A program made the position numbers and the translations under genes. This document shows, one piece after another, positions 17,017-25,300 of a stretch of 64,000 nt of DNA (positions are counted from its first letter, which is position 1; the number at the start of each line of letters is the position of its first letter). Below the pieces are notes generated by a model. That model ran no database searches and had not been told where the DNA came from. It worked only from the letters and a program-made list of their open reading frames with translations. Origin of the DNA: an uncultured Bacteroidales bacterium (GTDB taxonomy: Bacteria; Bacteroidota; Bacteroidia; Bacteroidales; UBA932); contig ONIQ01000005.1 of the NCBI GenBank assembly GCA_900317925.1, positions 1 to 64,000 of the forward strand, read 5' to 3'.

Positions 17017-17787
17017 ATGCGAAGGATAAGATTTGTATTATGGGGACTTTTGGTGGCGTGTTGCGCTAGCTGCCCCGACGCCTTTTCCCGGAATAAGAAG
17101 GGGGAGGACGGGCCGCGTGTGGTGTTTATCGGAGACAGCATTACCGATGGCAACTGGGGCTGTGTCTATCACTACAAAAAAACCTCTGCCGAACGGAGCC
17201 GGACAGACCTGAACCATATTTATGGGCATACGTACATGTCGCTCGTGGCCACGTGGTACGAAACGCGGCACCCGCGTGCGGGCTATCAGTTCTACAACCG
17301 CGGATTCAGCGGCCACAAACTGACCGATCTGGCCCATCGCTGGCAGGAGGATGTGCTGGATCTGCATCCCGATGTCCTGTCCGTCCTCGTGGGGGTAAAC
17401 GACATCTACGATTATGTGGAGAACGGCGATGGGGCGGAGTTTGATTTCGCGGCCTGGAAGGAGCTGTATAAGAGCCTGTTACTGCAAGTCCGGGCACAAA
17501 ACCCCGGGGTGAAGCTGGTGCTTTGCACGCCGTTTGTCGCCCGGCAGGGCGCCCTGGGGGAGAAGCCGGATTATGCCCGGCGGGAAGAACTGACGAAGCG
17601 TCTGGCCGTCCTTGTCCGTGAACTGGCAAAAGAAACGGGTGCCGGGTTGGTTCCCTTCGACACCCTGTTTGAAAAACTTATCCGCCGGCAACCCCGTCCT
17701 TCCTATTGGATTTGGGACGGGATCCATCCGACTCCCGCCGGGCATAGAAAAATGGCGGAGTGTTGGCTCCGCCATGTCCGTTTGTGA
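17017..17787 (+). CDS. SGNH/GDSL-family hydrolase, exported
   Basis: 256 residues with an N-terminal signal (hydrophobic LWGLLVACCASC, a possible lipobox). Block I is FIGDSITDG with the catalytic Ser, Gly is in YNRGFSGHKL, Asn in VLVGVNDIYD, and the Asp-His pair in WDGIHPTPAGH. All four SGNH blocks are intact. Such enzymes deacetylate or de-esterify plant polysaccharides or act as lysophospholipases. Nearness to the GH3/fucose operon, transcribed divergently from it, suggests a carbohydrate esterase (CE2/CE3/CE12-like), but this is inference. Its stop abuts the stop of the convergent HmuY-like gene with no gap. Confidence 0.87.
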   Translation: MRRIRFVLWGLLVACCASCPDAFSRNKKGEDGPRVVFIGDSITDGNWGCVYHYKKTSAERSRTDLNHIYGHTYMSLVATWYETRHPRAGYQFYNRGFSGHKLTDLAHRWQEDVLDLHPDVLSVLVGVNDIYDYVENGDGAEFDFAAWKELYKSLLLQVRAQNPGVKLVLCTPFVARQGALGEKPDYARREELTKRLAVLVRELAKETGAGLVPFDTLFEKLIRRQPRPSYWIWDGIHPTPAGHRKMAECWLRHVRL

Positions 17788-18162
17788 TTATAAAACTTTG
17801 GTAATCTTGTCGTTCAGATAACCGTCTGCCGGAGCCTCTTCCAACGATTGGAAAGACTCCCGGGTATCGCGCAGGATCCCGCCCAGGCCTTTTCCGGAGG
17901 TGCCTCCGTTCGTTTTGAGGTGCTCTCCGCAGATGGCCAGGTCCCAGTCGGTGCGTGCCGCCCAGGTGGCGTCTTCCTGTTCATCGGCAAAGGTGCTCTG
18001 GCCCACCACGTCTCCGGTTTCAAAGGAAAAATAGGTCCATTTGTCGGCAGAAAGACCGTTGAGGGTGCATTCCCCCTGCAAAAGGGGCGTTCCTTCCGAC
18101 TTTCCGTCCCGGCAGGCCCCCACCAACAGCAAAGCTGTCAGGATATAGATTAATTTTCTCAT
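17788..18162 (-). CDS. Short HmuY-like lipoprotein (N-terminal half of the fold only)
   Basis: 124 residues with a lipoprotein signal MRKLIYILTALLLVGAC (lipid Cys17). Residues 42-50 (WTYFSFETG), 73-77 (WDLAI) and 83-92 (KTNGGTSGKG) match the N-terminal half of HmuY-family surface lipoproteins, where WDIAF and RTNGGxSGxG are hallmark motifs. HmuY of Porphyromonas binds haem and hands it to a TonB receptor. Usual members exceed 180 residues and end with an RTAxGKYAK strand block, which is missing here. A matching block lies instead at the C-terminus of the preceding gene. It overlaps that gene by 4 nt (ATGA). I do not see the haem-ligand histidines known for HmuY, so the ligand is uncertain. 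Confidence 0.75.
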   Translation of the reverse strand: MRKLIYILTALLLVGACRDGKSEGTPLLQGECTLNGLSADKWTYFSFETGDVVGQSTFADEQEDATWAARTDWDLAICGEHLKTNGGTSGKGLGGILRDTRESFQSLEEAPADGYLNDKITKVL

Positions 18163-19592
18163 TTCAGATTCCTCCCTCCTTCCGGATTGTAAACATATTT
18201 GATATGGATGGTACCCGCGGCGCGATCGTAATCGCTCAGGCGTATTTTGGCATATTTCCCGGAAGCGGTGCGTACGACCAGCGGGGCCGACACGGGCTGT
18301 TTCGTTTGTGCGGAAATCCATTCCACCGGACTGAAGGACGTCTTTTTCGGCGGGATGGAAGACAAACGGTAGGTGTTGTATCCGGTGTGGAAATCGACCG
18401 TACCCTCCTGGCGGGCCTCCTCCATATCAAAGACATGGACCTTCGTATTGCCGGGTCCCTGACGGTAGTCATAGACGGATAAGCCGGTCAGGCGGGCAAC
18501 GGTCGCTTCTTTGCTGCCCCGTTTGTTGCGTGAAACGGTCAGGAAATAAGCGGGATGATCGTATCCGTCCATTAGCTTGACGACTTTGCTGAAGTCGAAG
18601 CCGAATTCGATGTCGTTTGGCCACCAGGCACCCTGCATGGGATGATCCCCTCCCTGATGGTCGGCGATGCTGACCTGTATCTGGTGCGTCGGACGCATAT
18701 CCGTTTGATTCGGAGCCACTCCGATCTGGAAGGACAGATCGTCCCGGGAGTCACATTCCACCCCCACTTTAAACACGATCTGCGGCTCCTGGTAATACGG
18801 ATCCACGCTGGTAACAAAATCGGAAAGCAGGTTTTTGGGGGAATGATTGAAATATAACCAATACGGGAGGTAGAATCGGCCCCGGTCGTGCGCATAACTT
18901 CCCCATGTGTTGACGACGATAAACGCGCCTTTGGATACTTCGCCGCCCGGTGTGGTGAATTCCACGAGGTCGTCGTATCCGACAATGGTGAGCGCATGGC
19001 CGCCGTCTGTTCCCAGTTTGGTCAGGAGCCGGTGGTAGCCGGTGGCGGAAGGGCCGTCATACTGGTTGATGGTCCAGTTCCCGGCATAACCGGAGAAGAC
19101 GACCAGGCCGCCGGCGCTGCCATTCGTGCCCCGGTTGTAAAGGAATTGCTTCAGGCCGGGAAGGTCCTCCCATTTTTCCAGCGGAATCCTGTCAAAGGTC
19201 CTGGCCCGGTAGTGGATGGCGGTGAGGTATTTCTCATAGCCGGTGGCCCATTTGAAAGAGGTGGGTCCGGACTCCGGCCAGTCTTCTTCGGTAATGACGC
19301 CATTGTCCGTAGCCAGGGAAAGCCCTTCCCAGCTGAGGGAACCGTTGTCTTTTCCTTCGTTGACAAAATTGTACGTGTACTGGTAGGAAAAGCGGTTGGC
19401 CGGAGAGGCAGAGGCATCCCGGTCCAGGAGGCGGTTCATCTCGTAGGTGTACATATAGCCGATGGCCGACGCCTGCGCGCAGGAGCCGCCTTTCTGGTCG
19501 ATCAGCGGCGGGAAGTACTTGCTAAGGGAATTATCCACGGACTGTGGCAGTTCGGAAGAAACCCGAAGCGCGGATCGCTGGACGATGGGCAC
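18159..19592 (-). CDS. Papain-like C1 cysteine peptidase with HmuY-like C-terminal tail; start uncertain
   Basis: 477 residues from the GTG at 19592. Counting from there, the oxyanion Gln is Q33 and the catalytic Cys is C38 (IDQKGGSCAQ). The His is H199 (DGGHALTIVGYDD) and the Asn is N228 (VVNTWGS), so this is a complete papain-type active site. After about residue 240 a beta-rich region follows, and the last 39 residues (VVRTASGKYAKIRLSDY onward) resemble the C-terminal strands of HmuY-family proteins. Codons upstream of the GTG encode a good signal peptide (QVLPLLLLICSLGAGAQ), yet no ATG, GTG or TTG precedes it in frame. The true start may involve a frameshift or rare codon inside the upstream gene. 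Probably secreted or surface-exposed. Confidence 0.82.
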   Translation of the reverse strand: MPIVQRSALRVSSELPQSVDNSLSKYFPPLIDQKGGSCAQASAIGYMYTYEMNRLLDRDASASPANRFSYQYTYNFVNEGKDNGSLSWEGLSLATDNGVITEEDWPESGPTSFKWATGYEKYLTAIHYRARTFDRIPLEKWEDLPGLKQFLYNRGTNGSAGGLVVFSGYAGNWTINQYDGPSATGYHRLLTKLGTDGGHALTIVGYDDLVEFTTPGGEVSKGAFIVVNTWGSYAHDRGRFYLPYWLYFNHSPKNLLSDFVTSVDPYYQEPQIVFKVGVECDSRDDLSFQIGVAPNQTDMRPTHQIQVSIADHQGGDHPMQGAWWPNDIEFGFDFSKVVKLMDGYDHPAYFLTVSRNKRGSKEATVARLTGLSVYDYRQGPGNTKVHVFDMEEARQEGTVDFHTGYNTYRLSSIPPKKTSFSPVEWISAQTKQPVSAPLVVRTASGKYAKIRLSDYDRAAGTIHIKYVYNPEGGRNLK

Positions 19593-19618
19593 CTGTGCAC
19601 CGGCGCCCAGCGAGCAAA

Positions 19619-21739
19619 TCAGCAGCAGAAGGGGAAGGACCTGTCTCTTTTGCCCAGCCGTTTCTGCGTTTTCAGATTCTCCCGGCGCATGTTGGCCGGC
19701 ATGGCGGCATCGTCCCGGATCATCTGCTTGAGCGCGGCGACGATTTTGTCCCGGCCGGGCGCGCTGTTGTACCAGCCGAGGGTCTCCAGGGCGACCTGTC
19801 GCGCCGAAGCGTCCAGGGTGGTGTCGGCCGCATTGGCCAGCAGCACGGGGATCGCCTTGAGATAGCGGTAATTGCGGAAGGTTCGCATCGCATAGATCCG
19901 TTGCATGGGCTTCGCGGAGGAGTCTGCCGCCTTGGCGAGCTCCTGGTCAAGGTGCTCGTGGCCGCGGATCATCGTCAAGGCATCGTCGGCATCCCAATTG
20001 ATGCGGGCCAGGTCTGGCTGATGGTCATACAACTGCTGGACGGCCCGGACAATGCAGCTGTCCTGACCGGCATCGCCCCGTGCGGAAGCGAAGCGGCAAG
20101 CCTGGCGGGCGACCAGTTCGAAGGGGTCCCTGCAGGCGGTCACGATGGCCTCTTCCGCCCGCTCGTCGGCAGCGTCCCGCAGGACCTCGAAGGCGCTGAT
20201 GCGGACAATCCGGGAAGGATCTTCCCGAAGCAGGCGAAGCGCCTGGCGGGAATCTTTCAGATGCAGGATGCCGGCCGCACGGTCATTGGGGTCGTCCGAC
20301 CGGAGGTATTTCTGCCATACGGCGGCCTTGTTCCGCCGGCGCAGCAGGTCGTTCGTCAGGACGGCCGCGTGCTTGCGCGCCGCCTTGTCGGCGGGACGGA
20401 AGCGGAACGTGGGATCGCCGATGATGTGGCTTTCCAGCAAGGGGAATTCGCGCTGCCACAGACCGATGCGCACCCCCTGGGCCAGGTAGCCGAGCAGGCG
20501 GTCTTCCCACTTGTCCTGCAGCACATTGACGGTGTTGCCCTGGACGGCCACACATCGGCCGGGACCGAAAATGTGTACGCCGGCCACATAGCCTTCCGGA
20601 TTGTGGAAGGAGCCGTTGAAGCAGGCGTTCAGCATGATGACGCGCGGGTTGCTGCGGACCGTGAACAGATCGGACTGGTCAATGTTGGCATTGCGGTTGG
20701 CGATGGAATCCTGCACGCGGTACACGGCCAGGAGGGAATCGCTGACAATGGAGCGCGGAAGGTGGAAAACGGAATCCAGGGCGGCATGCAGGAAGGCTTC
20801 TTCCTCTGCCGTTCCCTTCCAGCGCCGGTACTGACGGGCCGTTACGCGTTTGAGCAGGGAGAGATTCTCCTGGAAGGTCCGTCCTTCTCCGGTGGGGCTG
20901 ATGTATTGGGTTTCCGGAGCGCCGTGTTCGGTAAACTGGAAGAAATCGGTTTCTTCGCGCTGCAGTTCCGTAAACAGGTTCCACTTCATTTCCTTCTCCT
21001 GATGGAAGTTCAGGAACCGGTTACCGGAGGCCTTGTGGAAGGCTTCGGGGAAGTATTCCCGGTACTGGAGGGGCCGCTGCAGCCAGATATTCATATCTTC
21101 GCTGTTGTAGCCGCTTCCGAAAAAGAAGGTGAAATGGTCCAGCGGATCAGCTTCCCGGTGGGCCCGGACCGCTTTGCACAGGTAACCGCGCAGCAGTTCG
21201 TCGGGATCCATGCCGGCATCCACCATGCACTGGGGAACCTTGATCCGGCCGGAATAGATGTCGGAATCAATGAAGACCGAGCCTTTTTCCGTGAGCCGGT
21301 AATACGAGACGCCCGGGTGTTCGCTGTCCCGGTCAATGAGCTCGAAGTCCAGGTCGAAATCGTCGTAAAACCGATCCGATGCGACGCTTGACTCGAAGGG
21401 CGGGAAACGCTGCTCGTTCATCTTGAAGGCGGTGGTCAGCCATTGCGCCTCCCGGACCATGGCAATGGGGATGTTCCCGATGAAGACGACGCCTTCCAGC
21501 AGGTTTTTGCGGTCTGCGGCCAGGCGGCGGATTTCGTCGCGGACTTGTTCGGGGGTCTGCCAGTCGGCAGCCAGGATGCGGGCGTCGAGCCCTTCTTCCC
21601 GGAGGACGTCGCGATAGGCCTCTACCTCCGTGCGGCAGGCTTCAAAGCTGTGCGCATCGATAAAAATGCCGAATACATTGCGGGCCCGGCCCGTCAGGCA
21701 AACGGCGGACAGTATGATCAGGAGCAGGATTTTCTTCAT
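19619..21739 (-). CDS. Gingipain-fold (C25-like) cysteine peptidase with HEAT-like tail, copy 1
   Basis: 706 residues with a signal peptide (MKKILLLIILSAVCLTGRA). A caspase/gingipain-like domain has the probable catalytic His272 in FTEHGAP and Cys373 in LNACFNGSF. Shared family motifs are VVFIGNIP, SDRFYDDFDL, GNTVNVLQDK and ESHIIGDPTFRF. From about residue 480 to the end, helical repeats of HEAT/PBS type are visible (for example DPSRIVRISAFEVLRDAADERAEEAI). C25 peptidases such as gingipains are secreted Cys proteases of the Bacteroidota; here no C-terminal type IX sorting domain is evident. It overlaps copy 2 by 4 nt. Cleavage specificity cannot be read from the sequence. Confidence 0.78.
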   Translation of the reverse strand: MKKILLLIILSAVCLTGRARNVFGIFIDAHSFEACRTEVEAYRDVLREEGLDARILAADWQTPEQVRDEIRRLAADRKNLLEGVVFIGNIPIAMVREAQWLTTAFKMNEQRFPPFESSVASDRFYDDFDLDFELIDRDSEHPGVSYYRLTEKGSVFIDSDIYSGRIKVPQCMVDAGMDPDELLRGYLCKAVRAHREADPLDHFTFFFGSGYNSEDMNIWLQRPLQYREYFPEAFHKASGNRFLNFHQEKEMKWNLFTELQREETDFFQFTEHGAPETQYISPTGEGRTFQENLSLLKRVTARQYRRWKGTAEEEAFLHAALDSVFHLPRSIVSDSLLAVYRVQDSIANRNANIDQSDLFTVRSNPRVIMLNACFNGSFHNPEGYVAGVHIFGPGRCVAVQGNTVNVLQDKWEDRLLGYLAQGVRIGLWQREFPLLESHIIGDPTFRFRPADKAARKHAAVLTNDLLRRRNKAAVWQKYLRSDDPNDRAAGILHLKDSRQALRLLREDPSRIVRISAFEVLRDAADERAEEAIVTACRDPFELVARQACRFASARGDAGQDSCIVRAVQQLYDHQPDLARINWDADDALTMIRGHEHLDQELAKAADSSAKPMQRIYAMRTFRNYRYLKAIPVLLANAADTTLDASARQVALETLGWYNSAPGRDKIVAALKQMIRDDAAMPANMRRENLKTQKRLGKRDRSFPFCC

Positions 21740-23775
21740 CGCAGATAAACGTTAAGGCGCCCTACGGTACGGGTAATTTCATCCTGAAGGGCGGGATCGT
21801 TGGCCTTGTAATCTCGTAATTGACCGGCTATCCAATCGCGGTTGTAGGCGTCGGTGAACCAGCCGAGGGCTTCGGCGACAACCAGGCGGATGTTCAAGGG
21901 TTCCGTCTCGTCCATGACCAGCTTGACCAGGTCCGGTGCGAGCTGGGGGTAGGGGTTGTTGCGCAGGATATGCAGCATGGAGGCGCGGCCGCGCGAGCCG
22001 TTTCCGTGGCGGGCGATGGCCTCTGCGGCATAATCCCGAAGGCCGATGGCCGAGACCAGGGCCTGGCGCCCGTCGTTCATGCCGGGATGGAGGAAGGATT
22101 TGTCGGCCGCATCGAAGGCTTTCAGGAAGGTGCTGTCCGGGAAACAGGCGGAGTTGTTGCAGATATTGAAGGCGACACGCTTGGTGTTGATGTCATGGAA
22201 ATAGGCATCCAGGACAGCCGGAACATCATCCGGATGTCCTACACGGCAGAGCCAGTAGGCCGCCTTGCGCCGGGTAAACTCATACGGGTCTTCCAGCGCA
22301 GCCCGCAGGCCGGCGCGGTAGCTGTCCATGTCGCGGTATTTGAGTTGTGTCAGGGCATTGTAACGCTGCATGTAGCCTTTCCCGTGGCGGACGATGTCCA
22401 GCAGGTCGTCATCGGGGGAGATGACGGGGTCCAGGACCTGTTCGCGTGTGGGGCGGAAATGGAAGGCAGGATCCCCGATGACATGGGATTCGAGGATGGC
22501 GGTCCGCCGGTGCCATTCACCCACGGTACACCCTTGCGTCAGCAGGCCCAGGTAGGTGCTGGAGGCCTTGTCCTGCAGGACGTTGACGGTATTTCCCAGG
22601 CTCACGACGGCATTGCCGTCAGAGAAGATATACCGCGAGGCGATATTGTCCTCCTCGCGGAAGTCGCCGTTGTAGCAGGCGTCGAAAATATACATCCGGG
22701 CATTCGGTTTGGCGGCCCAGACATCTTCGAGCACAATACCCAGGCGAAGGTCCGCCAGCGAGTCGGCCTTTACCACTTCCGGATCGAAGGTGTCGGCCAC
22801 CCAGGTGGTGTCCAGGTCATGCTGCCGCATGATCTCGGCCATGGCTGCAGCGGGCTCGGCCCCGAAACGGACCTTGCGACGCACGGCGTTGCGGGCCTGC
22901 AGCTTGGCGGCGGCATAGTATTCGTCGTCACAGGTGGCCGGAGGCGTTCCCTGGATCCATTGGCGCTCGGGCGTGCCGTGGCAGTGGAAGAGCACCAGGT
23001 CCAGGTCGTCGCGCCGGCATTCCTTCAGCACGATATCTTTCATGTAGGGGTACTGGTAGAAAACGAAGAAGGTGGCGCCGTCTATGTCGTGGAAGGCACC
23101 GGGAACCTGTTCGGCCAGGGTGACCGCTTCGTCTTTCCAGGCAATCATGCTGTCCGAGAAAGAACCTTCCCCGGTGTAGGACATGACGCGGTCCAGTTCG
23201 TTCTCTTCGGCGCGGAGGCGAACCAGTTTGGTCAGGTATTTGGACAGTTCCGTATAACGGTCCTGAAATTTGTCGGAAGGATGGATGCGGCCCGAAAAAA
23301 TGTCACAGGAGATTTCCTGCGGGGATTCAGGGGCCAGTTCATAATAGAAAAACCGGGTTTCCACGCTGTCGCGTCCGACGGGGCGGAACACCAGGTCGAA
23401 GTCATCATAGAAGCGGTCCGACGGAACGGAGGAATCCCGCATCGGGAAGTTCTGCTCGTCCATTTTGAAGGCCGAGGTCAGATGCTGTGCCTTGCGGATC
23501 ATCGGGACGGGGATGTTCCCGATGAAAACCGTTCCGGCCAGGGCGCGGGAAGCGTGCCAGGAGCGAAGGGAATCGCGCACGGCTTCGGGCGTTTCCCAGG
23601 GGCCGGCGGCTACAAAAGCCTCCAGTCCGTCTGCACGGACAGAGGCGGCATAGGCCTCGATCTGAGGCCCGCAATGCGTATAGGAATCTGCATCCACTAC
23701 GATGGCGAAACTCTGTGCATGCAGCAGGGGGGCACCCCATAGCAGATTCAGCAGGATGATCAGTCTCTTCATCAT
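21736..23775 (-). CDS. Gingipain-fold (C25-like) cysteine peptidase with HEAT-like tail, copy 2
   Basis: 679 residues (ATG at 23775 or 23772) with signal MKRLIILLNLLWGAPLLHA. The layout is the same as in its neighbour: TVFIGNIPVP, SDRFYDDFDL, probable catalytic His266 in LFHCHGTPE and Cys367 in IFDACYNGDF, then GNTVNVLQDK and ESHVIGDPAFHF. HEAT-like repeats fill roughly residues 470-670. The two proteins are clear paralogues but have diverged a good deal outside the motifs, so the duplication is not recent. Its start overlaps the stop of the barrel gene by one base (TAATG). It probably acts in the periplasm or at the surface on proteins used by the receptor system encoded upstream. Confidence 0.78.
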   Translation of the reverse strand: MMKRLIILLNLLWGAPLLHAQSFAIVVDADSYTHCGPQIEAYAASVRADGLEAFVAAGPWETPEAVRDSLRSWHASRALAGTVFIGNIPVPMIRKAQHLTSAFKMDEQNFPMRDSSVPSDRFYDDFDLVFRPVGRDSVETRFFYYELAPESPQEISCDIFSGRIHPSDKFQDRYTELSKYLTKLVRLRAEENELDRVMSYTGEGSFSDSMIAWKDEAVTLAEQVPGAFHDIDGATFFVFYQYPYMKDIVLKECRRDDLDLVLFHCHGTPERQWIQGTPPATCDDEYYAAAKLQARNAVRRKVRFGAEPAAAMAEIMRQHDLDTTWVADTFDPEVVKADSLADLRLGIVLEDVWAAKPNARMYIFDACYNGDFREEDNIASRYIFSDGNAVVSLGNTVNVLQDKASSTYLGLLTQGCTVGEWHRRTAILESHVIGDPAFHFRPTREQVLDPVISPDDDLLDIVRHGKGYMQRYNALTQLKYRDMDSYRAGLRAALEDPYEFTRRKAAYWLCRVGHPDDVPAVLDAYFHDINTKRVAFNICNNSACFPDSTFLKAFDAADKSFLHPGMNDGRQALVSAIGLRDYAAEAIARHGNGSRGRASMLHILRNNPYPQLAPDLVKLVMDETEPLNIRLVVAEALGWFTDAYNRDWIAGQLRDYKANDPALQDEITRTVGRLNVYLR

Positions 23776-25298
23776 TAAAAGAAAATATCAAAGGAAAGCG
23801 CGGCGGAAAAACGGGATCCTTCGCCGGAAAGGGCCTTTTTGAAACCGCCCTCGAGACCCAGGTTAAAGCAGGTTTTCCGGTGAGTCAGGCTCCAGGTCGC
23901 CGACGCACGGACCTGTGCGCAGTCGGCGGAGTAGAAGGCGATATCTTCCTGATACAAGCCGATGGCCGGGGAGTCGGTTTTGACGCCGCCATATACATAT
24001 TCCCCGTTCAGGCTCTTGTCATAGCCTATGCCGGCCCGGGCATACAGGGAACTCTTTCTCACAGAGAAGCGGCGGGATGCGAACGCTTCTGCACCCAGCC
24101 GGGTCCAGTTGAAGGAGGAGGCGGGCAGGAGATACGCGTCGGATTCATTTGCAAAATGGACACGACCGCCGGTACTCCAGACGTACGAAAGACCGTTCAG
24201 GCCGAAGAGGTGGTCGTATTCGAGCGATGCTTCCATGCGGTCGTAATCGCTCATGTGATTGGTGGCGATGGTGATCCACTGCTGGTTGAAGGCCGCGTCG
24301 TCCAGCTGTTGGACCTTTTCGATGCCATCCGTAGCCCGATAGAAGGCTTTTGCCTGCAGGCGGTTGGCTTTTTCTCCCCACAGGAGGAGCGCGGAAGCGT
24401 CGATGCGCAGGGTTTCCGTCCGGCCCTTGCTTTCCGGCAGGGATTTCTTGTGCTCCACTTCCGTGGAACCCATCAGGCCTCGCAGTTCGGCGCGGAGGGC
24501 GAAATCGCCCTCGTAGGCATAGTGCAGGGCGCCGCCATACAGATAACGGGTGTAATAATACTCCTTGAGGCCGTTGTTGCCGCCCACATAGGAATTGTTG
24601 ACTTCACCCAGTCCCAGGGTGCAGACGGTTTTCTGGTCGATGCGGTAATTGTTGTTCGACGGGTAGGCCCGTTCATAGTCATACAGGAAGAGGAACGAGA
24701 CGCCGAACAGGTGCGCCTGAGCCGGTTTCCAGGCCAGCGAGGGACGGATGTCGATATCCATCACATAGGTCTCGCTGCGCGGATCCTTCTGCTTGGCGCC
24801 CACTTTGTCGATATAATGCACATCCAGGCCCGCTGCCAGCACGGAAGTGAGTGGCAGCGAAGCCCTGACGCGCATGTCATATTCTTGACGGATCCAACGG
24901 CTGGGATTGGTGTCCAGGATGTAGTACGGCATGTCATCCGTCGGTTCATACTGGTTTGTGTTGTAGTTGCAGCCGTTGTCGAAGATGTTGCGGAAGGCAA
25001 AATCTCCGAGGAGGAAAAGTTTTCCCACCGTGGCGTCGCCGGCCGCTATGGCCGTGATGGACGTGGAACCGGAGGCCTCCCGTGCCGGACGGAATTCTCC
25101 TTCCTGCCGGGATCCTTTTACGCCTACAAGACCGAAATGGGGAAGCGGGGAGAAATAAAATGCCGCAGCATTGTCGGTCGCTATCCAGAGTGACCGGCTG
25201 TCCATGACTTCACGCTCCTGTGGCGTATAGGAACCCTGTGCCAGGGCGGAGATTCCGCTGAGGCACAGGGATAGAACGATGGGAAATAACTTCTTCAT
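23775..25298 (-). CDS. Outer-membrane beta-barrel protein, DUF6850-like
   Basis: 507 residues from the ATG at 25298 (MKKLFPIVLSLCLSGISALAQ, a signal peptide); the upstream in-frame start at 25313 would lengthen it without benefit. The mature part is rich in alternating aromatic strands typical of a barrel (for example YTRYLYGGALHYAYEG, LHFANES-like turns) and ends in FSAALSFDIFF, a C-terminal aromatic signature for outer-membrane insertion. I assign it to the DUF6850 type of barrel found next to DUF4876 lipoproteins and TonB receptors, from memory of that gene order. It has no plug domain and so is not itself a TonB receptor. Two nt separate it from the DUF4876-like gene. Confidence 0.7.
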   Translation of the reverse strand: MKKLFPIVLSLCLSGISALAQGSYTPQEREVMDSRSLWIATDNAAAFYFSPLPHFGLVGVKGSRQEGEFRPAREASGSTSITAIAAGDATVGKLFLLGDFAFRNIFDNGCNYNTNQYEPTDDMPYYILDTNPSRWIRQEYDMRVRASLPLTSVLAAGLDVHYIDKVGAKQKDPRSETYVMDIDIRPSLAWKPAQAHLFGVSFLFLYDYERAYPSNNNYRIDQKTVCTLGLGEVNNSYVGGNNGLKEYYYTRYLYGGALHYAYEGDFALRAELRGLMGSTEVEHKKSLPESKGRTETLRIDASALLLWGEKANRLQAKAFYRATDGIEKVQQLDDAAFNQQWITIATNHMSDYDRMEASLEYDHLFGLNGLSYVWSTGGRVHFANESDAYLLPASSFNWTRLGAEAFASRRFSVRKSSLYARAGIGYDKSLNGEYVYGGVKTDSPAIGLYQEDIAFYSADCAQVRASATWSLTHRKTCFNLGLEGGFKKALSGEGSRFSAALSFDIFF

Positions 25299-25300
25299 AA

